The position numbers and the translations under genes are program-made. Positions 43,377-64,000 of a stretch of DNA of 64,000 nucleotides are shown here, piece after piece; the first letter of the stretch is position 1, and every line of letters starts with the position of its first letter. The notes beneath the pieces were generated by a model that worked only from the letters and a program-made list of their open reading frames with translations, was not told where the DNA came from and searched no databases. This stretch comes from Myripristis murdjan (taxonomy: Eukaryota; Chordata; Actinopteri; Holocentriformes; Holocentridae), in assembly GCF_902150065.1 (NCBI RefSeq), contig NC_043989.1, forward strand, positions 25,085,167 to 25,149,166, read 5' to 3'.

Positions 43377-43811
43377 TAGGGAGAAAGGAGGGCTGGGGGA
43401 AGGTGGTGACGGCCCAACCTGCATGGTGAGAAAACGTTAGGGTATTGTGGAGGTCAGAGGTCACAAGGCAGGGAGGGAATAGGTGGTATATGGGTTGGAT
43501 AGGGGGATAGGGGGGTGTTCCCTCGCAAGTTGAGAACATGTACACCAGAGGTCGGGCGAGCTGAGTGTGTGTGTGGGGCAGAGGGGTTTTTTCTTTATTT
43601 ATTTTTATTATTTCTTTATTTTTTTTATAGGTACTCTGGTGACGGGGCGGCGTGGCTCAAAGAAAGCACTCCAATGGAAACCAACAAGATCTTGTTTTAA
43701 ACGTTTTCATTTGTTTGTATGTTTTTTTTTTTTTTGTTTGTTTTCTCTTTACTTCTGAAGCTCCCCTAACCTTAAGTCGTAGAGGTGGTTGGCCATGATT
43801 CTACTCCAACA

Positions 43812-55773
<11,962 letters not shown>

Positions 55774-56040
55774 TGTTGTGTTAGCGCTGCTGTCACGGAA
55801 AACGTGCGATTAAAATGGCGATTGATGTCACTGTCCGGCGGGTAATACTACGAAATATAGCTCATAGAATACCGTCACTGTTCACTCAAATCACTGATGG
55901 CTATCAGAAGGGGCCACCGATATAATTTCGAGGCGAAACTGAAAGATACAAGGGGTAGAACCGCGGTCCTTCCTCCTACTGCAGCGGCTACCAAATCACG
56001 CACTCTGCTGCGCTGCTGGTAGAAAGCCTTCCGCCGACAT
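55774..56040 (-). promoter_or_regulatory. ube2d2 promoter and 5' UTR region
   Basis: CpG-rich, repeat-free sequence just upstream of the start codon. An AAAATGGCG word (YY1-like) lies near 55813. CpG richness continues to about 56200 and suggests a possibly bidirectional promoter, but a partner gene on the + strand is not established. Confidence 0.45.
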
Positions 56041-56135
56041 GCGCAGCTGCAGCGGGCTCCCAGTGCGCGCCCACGACGTACAAGTGCAACTGAGTACATT
56101 CTGGCTCCGTGTACGAGACGAGCAGCTTGTCCGCT

Positions 56136-56263
56136 TACATGGGTCGTGTAGATCCAACATGTCGTCCAGACACATATTTTGCACTGAGGCGAGTTCATGG
56201 GAGACCGTACAAAATGGTTTACGACTACGACCTGCAGTGTGTTTTTAAGACCATACAGGTACC
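56136..56263 (+). other. Unresolved + strand open segment facing ube2d2 head to head
   Basis: An ATG-initiated frame from about 56139 reads MGRVDPTCRPDTYFALRRVH, continues with GRPYKMVYDYDLQCVFKTIQ and reaches a possible donor (CAG|GTACCG) at about 56261. The composition looks protein-like, but frames on both strands are open here because the region is CpG-rich, and I find no matching downstream exon. The protein is not recognised. It could be the first exon of a divergent gene or chance. Confidence 0.2.
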
Positions 56264-57194
56264 GGAAACTGTTACGGTTAAATTGTTCTCGAGCCACTGG
56301 TTATGTCTTTGGAGTGGCACTTGACATATTTTGTGGGAAGTGTTATAATACAAATCGTATAGTATACTCCGGGGTTTATACAGCGCGGAGTGATATGATC
56401 GTAAGGACAAACCAGAGCGTTATCGCGAGACTATGGTAGGTACATTTGTAGGCTTATTTTGAGGAAGTGTCCCTTTCCCTTTTATTACTCTTCACACACA
56501 GACCTGTGATGGCTCCAAACATAAAGATACCAGACTTTCTGAGTGTAGTTATACTACACATTATTTGCTAAGGCCAGTGTTTAATATAACACTATAATTC
56601 AACATAACATAATATAGCACAGCAAGATCTCCAGTGTGTAAATGTTTCCAACTGAAGTGGCAGAGCCTACTTTGTTGCCATAGAAGCAGCTTTATTCAAT
56701 GTCCAGTTGGAAACTCTGCGTTATTGTGACTTAGTGTTATGAAACTAAGTATATTGTTATTGTTGTGAGATGTGAAAATTCAAGCAGTTTGAGCATTTTC
56801 ACTAATAGGACAATTATAGAATTGCTGCCTCATCTAAATTTAAGGAACATTTCCATGGCCTGGAATATGCTTTTCAAAAGGTAGTCCACATACCTTAACA
56901 TACATACATGTTCACATATCTTTAAGTCACTGCAAATTTTAAAGATAGAAATGGTGAGTATTGTCCAGCACTTTCCATTTCCAACCTTGTTTTAGTATCT
57001 ATGTTGTCTCGAATTGTCATAGGTTTGTAAAAGAATGCAAAATCTTGAAGAAGACTTACATAGGTTTACATATTTTTATAGACTGAATCACTTCACTTAA
57101 TTTTTTTCAGACAGTAATAACTTTATCTCAAAGCTGCAATCTTTTTAATCACAACTTTATTGTTCCTAATAGTAAATTGGGCTTATGGTATGTA

Positions 57195-57612
57195 CACATA
57201 ACAACAAGCAAGAATCTGTATCTCACCCCACAGAAATGACATAAATTCAAATCTGGACTGTCAGAAATGTGCTACAGATGTGGTACAGAAGTTGTCTCCT
57301 TTCTGCACTGTACATTACTTTGTATAAAGGTGAGACCTTTTTGGTATGAGATCTGTGACACTTTGACCAAGATCACAGGAGTTAAATTCCCATTAAATCC
57401 GGAGCTTTGTTTACTGGGGAATTTTTCCGGGTGTCAACAGATCTTTAACCAATTCCCAAATTAAATTTTAGGAAATTGCTTTATGTGTGGCCAGGAAATG
57501 CATAGCAGTGACATGGAAATCTCTTTGGAAATGAACAGCTCTATCGCTTTTGAAAAGATCACATATAGTTTTAGAAAAAGATACAGCACTTTTCTGAAAA
57601 TTTGGCAGCCTT
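57195..57612 (+). mobile_element. 3' part of an L1/Tx1-like LINE ORF2, broken
   Basis: Conceptual translation shows LYLTPQK, HKFKSGLSEMCYRCGTEVV then SFLHC, matching the C-terminal 'LTP..L.K..P.LS..CWRCG.E.GTLLHC' zinc-knuckle region after the reverse transcriptase of fish L1/Tx1 elements. Further on, in another frame, ARKCIAVTWKS appears, then EKITYSFRKRYSTFLKIWQP, which match the family's 'AKKCIAxxWKS' and 'EKITYxLRxKYxTFLKIWQP' end. At least two frame changes and an in-frame stop (after QFPN) show it is dead. 5' parts are missing. Confidence 0.75.
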
Positions 57613-57810
57613 AATTAGAGTATATAGACACACCACCGATGCCATTATAGTAAGGACATTATCTCTGATTAACCAGAGGGCCTCTTTAATATATATAGTG
57701 AATACAACACTGTGTTAGGGTAGTGTCTCTGTGTTTTCACTTTTGCAAACTTCTGGTAGAATCTATCATCCACAGACTTCATTGAGGGAGGATTGCTCAG
57801 CGCCTATCTT

Positions 57811-57825
57811 GGGTTAGGGTTAGGG
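57811..57825. repeat. Interstitial TTAGGG doublet
   Basis: GGGTTAGGGTTAGGG, two and a half telomere-type hexamers, between the LINE tail and the next repeat. Confidence 0.6.
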
Positions 57826-57854
57826 TGCCCCCAGGGTAGGATGGGTAATTTGTG

Positions 57855-58350
57855 ATGGCACAGTAGCTCAGTAGTTTGCACTGTCACTTCATGGCAAGAA
57901 AGTTCAAGATCCCTCCTACCAATTTTGTTTTTACAGTGAATATCAGTCCCTTACACCATTAAAACTTCTTTGTTAACATTTGACTTATATAATATAATGG
58001 TGTCTTGGATTTGCACCCTCTACTAAAAAAAAAATAATAATGTATATTTAATCAAATGAATGCATCATCAGGTTACATATCATGAGTGTTGACTGAACAG
58101 CCTCATACTTCAGTAAGATAATTTCCCACAGTTCCCTCCTTGGCCCCTTGTGAAATTTGCTTGTTCTCCTTTCAAATGAGTTTCCTCCCACAGTCTAGAG
58201 ACATGCAAGTCCAGTGAGATGGTGATGTTGCATTGCCCTTCGATGTGAGTGACTGTCTGACTATCTGTGTTAGTTCTGTTAAAAATGGTGACCTGTCCGG
58301 GGTGTTTCAGGAATGCAGTGCATGCTGTGATAGACTCCAATGGCATGTGC
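57855..58350 (+). mobile_element. Widespread teleost interspersed repeat (ggcacggtggctcagtggtt type), degraded
   Basis: The head GGCACAGTAGCTCAGTAGTT, then TGCACTGTCACTTCATGGCA with AGAAAGTTC, matches a repeat seen throughout fish genomes ('ggcacggtggctcagtggttagcactgtcgcctcacagcaagaag'). Its later modules follow at 58185-58300 (TTTCCTCCCACAGTC, AGACATGCAAGTCC, GGTGACCTGTCCGGGGTGT). An AT-rich segment of about 200 bp (57935-58130) separates them, perhaps an insertion. Class is uncertain (non-autonomous DNA element is likely). Confidence 0.65.
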
Positions 58351-59204
58351 TGACATTGAACATTTCATCAACCGACTTTTTACATGTAAATTGGCATTAT
58401 TTCACATTGCGTGCATAGCCTGTGAACCTTAAAATGCAGCCATCTCCACTGTGAGAATCACCTCGGGTATTGTCACACCGCCTACAATCTAACAGGTTCT
58501 CATTCACTGTAAGTGAACCCATTTCAGGGCTTTTCTCTTGATGATGTGACACATTAGATTATTGACGTTCTTGACACTAATTTATAGGAATAACGTATGT
58601 GTGTTGGATTACAGTAGCTGTAATTTTTGGACATTTAAATTCACACCTCTTTGTGATAAGACAACACATTCATATATCACCTTGCAATATGTCTGTATAA
58701 CAAAGATATTCATAAACAAGCCCAGATATCACACAATGTACCATGGTGTCTTTCCCAGGATTAACAGATGAAGTTTTGCCCTGTAGAATCCACCTCTTCT
58801 AAGACAAATGTCAAATCTGGCATAATTGTCTGGCCCAAAATAATTTAGCAGGAATAGAAGCTTTAGAGGAGGAGTTGGGTATCAGAGACTGAAGATGAAG
58901 TCCAGTCTGTGGTTGTGGCCATCTGGGCTGAGAGATATTTTGCTTTATTGTGTGTAATGTTGTGAACTAGATGTTAATGTCTGGCATGAATAAATTTGTG
59001 TTGAGAGTAAGGTTGTTGCAAGACAGCAGGACCTCTTGTGGAGGCATCCTGGTCCTAATTCAAATAAACATATGTGATGAGAGGTCCCCCCCTTGAAAAT
59101 CCAGTGACATGATCCACATATGTTTCTGCGTAGGTGAATCTGCTAAAATGGCACATGGGGACTGTTGCATTAGATCATGTGTGTTGGTAAATGTCTCTTT
59201 AGTC

Positions 59205-59470
59205 AGATGGAAGTGGGGTGAGTGCTGTACTGCAAGGCTCAGAAACAACTTCTTCCCCCATGCTGTTACTCATCTGAAACTGGCAACCTGCTGAACACGT
59301 CACACTCCCCTCCTCTTGTCTCACCTAACATTCATGCCCTGATCCACTCCATTCGCACAACTCTATTACAAATAACTCATATATATATTACCTCACTCTA
59401 AGTTTTTACTTTTGTTGATATTCTTGTGTTTTTATCTGTATTTCATTCTTGGTTTTTTTTTTTGTTTTTT
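59205..59470 (+). mobile_element. LINE (L2/Rex-like) 3' fragment
   Basis: GCAAGGCTCAGAAACAACTT then CTTCCCCCATGC resembles the 'aggctgaggaacagcttctttccc' end of fish L2/Rex-type ORF2 (protein sense RLRNNFFPHAV). It is followed by a T-rich 3' UTR-like stretch. Only about 60 nt of coding-derived sequence remains. Confidence 0.45.
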
Positions 59471-59586
59471 TTTTCTACCTGTATTTTTACGCCATGTATA
59501 TGTCCATGCTCTGGCTTCAGTCACATTGATCTTTTGGAGGCATATTTTCAGACCCAAGCCAGGGAGAGCTGTATTAAAGACCAACA

Positions 59587-59751
59587 CTCTTAAAAAGGTT
59601 GTGTCATTTTTGTCACAAATGTGTCTAATATGTTAACACACACTGTGTTTTGTTAGAATGCATTGCTATTAAGACTTGTGTTAGAGTATTTTTGTTGTCC
59701 CACAGAAGGAGACAACCCGGTATTTTAAAAATGACACAGCATTTTTAAGAG
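59587..59751. mobile_element. 165-bp MITE with 25-bp terminal inverted repeats
   Basis: Left end 59587-59611 (CTCTTAAAAAGGTTGTGTCA...) and right end 59727-59751, reversed, match at 23 of 25 positions. Internal words (AACACACACTGTGTT, GACTTGTGTTAGAG) are those of a common fish MITE. No coding capacity. A clear target duplication is not visible. Confidence 0.7.
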
Positions 59752-60037
59752 AGCATCTACAAAACCCATAGGAGTAGATTCTGAATGGAGGTGTGCTTTG
59801 TTTTGCCTGAATAGTGGGATGTACCTGGTTTCAAATGGGTGTGGGTGGGTGGGTGGTGCATTCTCTCAAGTAGCCCTATTCAACAGGCCTCAGACACCTT
59901 TAATCAGGCTGTTGACCTTTATCGAAAATGCCATCTCATACAAGGAGGCACTATAGCCTCATGCCACCTCTGGCTCTGTCAAACATTCCTCTACATTACA
60001 TGCACGCACACATGCATACACGCACACACATACACCG

Positions 60038-60040
<3 letters not shown>

Positions 60041-60071
<31 letters not shown>

Positions 60072-60127
60072 GTTGTGAAGGGGGAAAACCCTGCAATCAA
60101 TGCCTCCACAGGATGGCAGTATGAGTC

Positions 60128-60159
<32 letters not shown>

Positions 60160-60179
60160 GTATGTGTATAGGTATATGT

Positions 60180-60250
<71 letters not shown>
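60041..60250. repeat. CA then GT microsatellites
   Basis: CA at 60041-60068, GT at 60131-60159 and GT at 60183-60237, passing into GCGT units (60236-60252). The opposed CA and GT tracts can pair. Confidence 0.93.
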
Positions 60251-60253
<3 letters not shown>

Positions 60254-60299
60254 CTGCACGCTGGTGTGAATGTACGTGGGAGTTCCTCCTTTCGCCATT

Positions 60300-60840
60300 C
60301 CGGGGTGTTGCCGGCCGCACATAACAGCTACAGAGGCGTCCTGGAGAGGTAGAGCCTTCGCGTCTCTCTCTCTCCAAGGCGTCTCTTCGCCCTCTAACCT
60401 CCAGAGTCCATCACCACCCCCCATCACCCACCCACCCTCACCACTACCATCCCCCTCCTTCTCCTCCTCCACCTCAAAAAAAAAAAAAAAAAAAAAAAAG
60501 AATTCGGGATCCAAGCATGCCACAACAGCAGCTAGGTATCCGCCTATCCTCCCCCAAAGTCACCGCAGGCGCAGCAGCAGGCTTCCCCCGTCCAAGAGAG
60601 CACGGAGACTCCACCGAGTGATGCCACTACTGCAGCGAGAGAGGCACCCAGCAGCATCCGCGCATATTCCCGACGCCTGCCCGAGGACCCCAAGACACGG
60701 TCTCGGCCCTTGACGGAAGAGAGAGGCTCCCCCCCCGCCCCCCTCACCCCCCTCGGCTCGGTTCCCGTCCCGACTCCAGGATGTCCGACTGCAACGCGAG
60801 TCCCGCCGACCGGGTGATCAAATGTAGGCATGCCAATTCC
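60300..60840 (+). promoter_or_regulatory. CpG- and C-rich promoter-like region with candidate first coding exon
   Basis: Sequence from 60290 to 60800 is CpG-rich, and in the middle C-rich with a 23-nt A run (60477-60499). An ATG at 60781 follows a GC-rich leader and starts MSDCNASPADRVIK, then a possible donor (AAAT|GTAGGC) at about 60823. I do not recognise the peptide. If real, the gene continues beyond the right edge, and 60824-64000 is intron 1. The donor is only fair, so this is tentative. Confidence 0.3.
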
Positions 60841-63800
60841 TGCACGGCCAGTGAGAACTACATCTGTGCCAGTACTTCTGCTGTACCTACTTCATCTTTG
60901 GTTTTGTTCTGTTTGCATCCCCGTTGTTGCACCGGCGCCTCTTACATTCGCACGATTTTCGTTCACTCATCCCTTTTTATTATAGGAGCTTATAATAAAA
61001 ACGAGCCTATTTGGCTGGCGAGTCACCATGCATGTGCCTCTGAACATTTTGGGTGAGGGAGGTGGTGGTGGCGAGGATAGTGGAGGGGGGGGAGGATGTG
61101 GGGGAGGTATCCAGTACGATACGCCATAATCAGGGTCTTCCCTCGTTATTCTATTAGAATTCACCCCCTCACCAAGGCATTACCCCATTTTCTAAAGGGG
61201 GGATGTCTCTCCCCCTATGTATAGCCAAGGCTATTGTGCGACACCCTGTGCTGCATGAGCTCCACTTACGCGCTCCACTCCTAGCGGTGGTTTCGTGTTA
61301 CTGAATAATACCCGACAGGGGGACAGGGAGAGTGATAGAGAGAGAGAGAGAAAGAGCAGAGAGCGAGAGAGATCAGCATCTTGTTCCAATGAAACATCAA
61401 GCAGTTTGACGATGACAGCGAAAGGCAGACTTAAAGGTAAAAAGAAATTGTTCTCCTCCCTAATCTGCGATCTTTGGCGTTATGCACTGGTTCTGGTTCT
61501 GCTGTGGATGTGGATGGTGTCACGGGATGATGTTGCATGAATCCCCCGTAAGCAGCGATGTAAAGCGAAAGAGAGAGGGCAGAGGGAGGGAGGGAAAGAT
61601 GCTTTGGGGGACTTGTCACTTGGCGGCTCTGAAGGATTTTTTTTTTTTTTTAGTTTTTTTTTTCGTATTAATCTTTATATATCTTCAGCTGCACATCATA
61701 CTTGCACCTGTGTTCGACGAGCTGACTACTTCTTTAACGTGGCCTACATTGCCGATCTAGATTTATTTTTAGACAGCCAAATCTGAGCAGGCGTCAGGTA
61801 ATCGATTGGCTTGAATGGTTGGCAGGATGACAACTTTGCGAGGCCGAGGGCGCACCTTGATACCCTTCAGTTTGGTTGTAATTCTATGGGCCTAGGATAA
61901 AATCAGCCATAGTATCCCTCTGTAGTAGCCTGGTCTTATTTTGAAGGCTGATGTTTGCTGATGTGACGCTGAAACACAACGAATGCACATGACGGGCCTA
62001 CGCGTCGTTTTAAGTCGACGTTTTCGGTCTGAATGTCAGAGGGAAAATGTGTCTTTCCACTGTCCAGTGCTCTTCCATGTCTCCGTAAAGGTCTCCCTGG
62101 TTTCCCCCCTTGTTTCACTGAGTGTCAAATGAGAGACAAAATGGAGTTTAGGGATGCTGAGCTGCGTATGGGGTTGCCCATTGCCCGACGACGAGGATGC
62201 ATACAGCCCCTAATGCTGTTATTGCATCATTGGATTATGGAATACTTAATATGTTTATGAGAGTGTCTCCTTCTGCTTTACGCGTGGGCGGCTATAGGGG
62301 AGGCGACGAGGGGGGCTCCGCTCGTTTATTATCCTCGGAGCCGCACAGATTGTCGTGCTTATCGGGTCACAACAACGCTGGCAGTGGCGCTCCACGCACG
62401 CAGCCTGTCACATGCGACGATGCCTGGCTGCCTGGCTGGGCTGTGTCTCTCACTGCCTCCCCTTAATAAACTCACAAGGTCTCTCTGCCGGAAGAAGCGG
62501 AGCTGACAGTTGGACGCGCTGCTCGGGCATACCCGGGTATTCCGTGCGTGCGTCGCGCATAAGATGGGGGTGGAGTGGGGGGTGGGGTGGTCTCGTGGTC
62601 TTGCACGTCCGACTTAACCATATAAATGCATGCGCATATGCCCTCAGTGTCTGTGTGTGTGTGTGTAAGTCTGGTCTCTGGTGTGTGCATGTACTTGTGC
62701 AGGGGTGGCGCTAGAAATTCTTGCTTCCCTGAAAAAATACAGTACCAGCCCCCTCCACCCAGTTTCATCTGGTAAAGTACAGTATCACTTTGCCTGTTTG
62801 CTGGGTCCCATCATGCCTTGCCCCCCTCAAAGAATTCCCCCTTTTCCTTCCAACTAGTAGCACCCCTGCACGTGTGTATTGTGTGTAAATGTGTGCGTTT
62901 TTGTGTTTGTATGTGGATTTGTGCGTGTTGTTATGCAGCTGGGCCACTGGAGCTCAGCTGCATCAATAATGGAATAAACTAAGCGGCCTATATCCCCATA
63001 CACATCATCCATCACACACCCACACACACACGCCCACAGGCACACTCACACAAATACACACACATATTAATGCACCTTGTCTCAAAATATGCAGCAAAAA
63101 ACAGGGCAGTTCATCAGACAGGTGAGAATGATTCAGGAGAGAGCAAGGTGTATGTGTGTTGTGTTTACATGTGTTGGGGTGGTGATACAGGTCTGCGGTG
63201 TATAAATCAACTCCAAGGAGACTTCAGTTGGGTAGACTACAGATGATGGTTTGCTTTTTATGGATGTGTGTTAGTAATGTACAGTGCTGATGGGGCTGTG
63301 GAGCCAAAGGACAAAGCATACTGAGAGGAAGGAGCAGAGAGGCGACAGGCTGGGAGTGTGGGGGCGAGGTGAGGGAGAGAGGGAAGGAGAGAATGTGACA
63401 AGGCCACAGAAGAGGTGAAGTAGCTCGAGAGAGAGGGAGGGAGGAAGTCGTGTTTCACGCTGCTGAGTGACAGAACAGCATCCCCTGACCTAACCAATGG
63501 GCTTCTCACACCCTTTTTGATTCAGGGACTTATCATGCACACCCTTCTGTGTATGCGTGAAAAACAACCCAACTTCAGAGCCAAAATGTGCAAATGTGAC
63601 TTGGTCTAAGAATTTCATTACTGTATTTTCAGTTGCCCAATTCAAATCTAGTTGGTGAGAGAAATTATTCCCCATACATGGCCTTTTCAACTGTATGTGG
63701 ATAAGGCAGAATATACTAGACTTGAAAAGAATAAAATAGAATACCCCTAAGGATTTGTAGGAGTTCAATATGAGTTCTTTTACAGCTGCTCTCTACCAGA

Positions 63801-64000
63801 CCCATAGCTGGAGCTACAGTAGTCATATAAACAACCTTCACTTTAACATTATTAAGAAAGAGGCACGTGATAATCTCAGTCAAACTTTTTCCATGAATCA
63901 ACAGGCAGGAATCACGGGATGTGCAAAAATCTGGATTTAATGTTACGTGCTGAGCCGTCACATCAGACCTGCCTGCAAACTTAGATTTGTCAGCCAATGC
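60841..64000. other. Right-edge non-coding stretch
   Basis: No further exon is supported. It holds GA-rich and T-rich runs (61330-61370, 61640-61670), a CpG-rich patch at 62270-62570, the hAT MITE and a purine-rich stretch (63320-63450). It may be the first intron of the inferred right-hand gene. Confidence 0.4.
62700..62868. mobile_element. 169-bp hAT-type MITE
   Basis: Termini CAGGGGTGGCGCTAG (left) and CTAGTAGCACCCCTG (right) are inverted repeats (12 of 15 match), with the CAGGGGTG end typical of hAT elements. Flanking 8-mers 62692-62699 (TACTTGTG) and 62869-62876 (CACGTGTG) agree at 6 of 8 positions, as expected for an aged hAT 8-bp target duplication. The interior is C-rich and non-coding. 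Confidence 0.75.

Larger units (their letters stand above)
56300..60300. other. Repeat-rich intergenic region upstream of ube2d2
   Basis: Apart from the unresolved segment at 56136-56263, no exon is supported. It holds the LINE, MITE and interspersed repeats listed, a short inverted pair (56644-56655 with 56703-56714) and microsatellites at 60.0-60.25 kb. Confidence 0.5.

Noticed and set aside
55875-56297. A 140-residue - strand frame upstream of ube2d2
   Set aside because: It lies in the CpG-rich promoter and 5' UTR, where stops are rare. No motif is recognised and the ube2d2 leader overlaps it.

Overview
The window looks like nuclear DNA from a ray-finned (teleost) fish, probably a percomorph. 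Reasons: short multi-exon vertebrate genes with GT-AG introns; very many CA/GT and GA/CT microsatellites; degraded fish-type hAT, MITE and LINE fragments; and a vertebrate gene neighbourhood corresponding to human 5q31.2 (UBE2D2 next to CXXC5). Most long open frames are open only because dinucleotide repeats lack stop codons. They are not genes.

Four genes can be reconstructed exon by exon. (1) + strand, 17430-23377: five coding exons for a 264-residue protein. Its first about 95 residues match the N-terminus of the SH2D4A/SH2D4B adaptors, but it ends without an SH2 domain. (2) - strand, 31876-32769: a CXXC4/CXXC5-type zinc-finger protein of 297 residues, with a changed Dishevelled-binding motif and an unusual C-terminus. 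(3) - strand, 36830-41138: a three-exon CISD1 (mitoNEET)-like outer-mitochondrial-membrane iron-sulfur protein of 126 residues. (4) - strand, 43812-55773: ube2d2, seven coding exons, 147 residues, identical as far as I recall to human UBE2D2. Genes 2-4 lie head to tail on the - strand.

Layout: 1-17 kb has no recognisable coding gene. It holds a CpG-rich promoter-like region at about 2.76-3.3 kb (probably the first exon of a - strand gene running off the left edge), microsatellites and old repeats. The SH2D4-like gene fills 17.4-23.4 kb. The interval 23.4-31.4 kb is intergenic, with a 5-bp satellite, a hAT relic and a long pyrimidine tract. The cxxc5-like, cisd1-like and ube2d2 genes fill 31.4-55.9 kb. 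The interval 56-60 kb is a repeat graveyard (L1/Tx1-like LINE tail, a widespread fish repeat, a 165-bp MITE). From about 60.3 kb there is a second CpG-rich, promoter-like region with a possible + strand first exon. A short hAT MITE lies at 62.7 kb.

The genes do not form one pathway: a ubiquitin-conjugating enzyme, a mitochondrial 2Fe-2S protein, a CpG-binding Wnt-type regulator and a putative adaptor. The UBE2D-CISD-CXXC linkage is informative because human UBE2D1-CISD1 (10q21) and UBE2D3-CISD2-CXXC4 (4q24) show the same pairing. This fish locus therefore appears to keep a CISD copy that is absent beside human UBE2D2. No CRISPR, rRNA or confident tRNA gene is visible, and I found no convincing new biological system. 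The most distinctive items are the altered CXXC protein, the SH2-less SH2D4 relative and the retained CISD paralogue.
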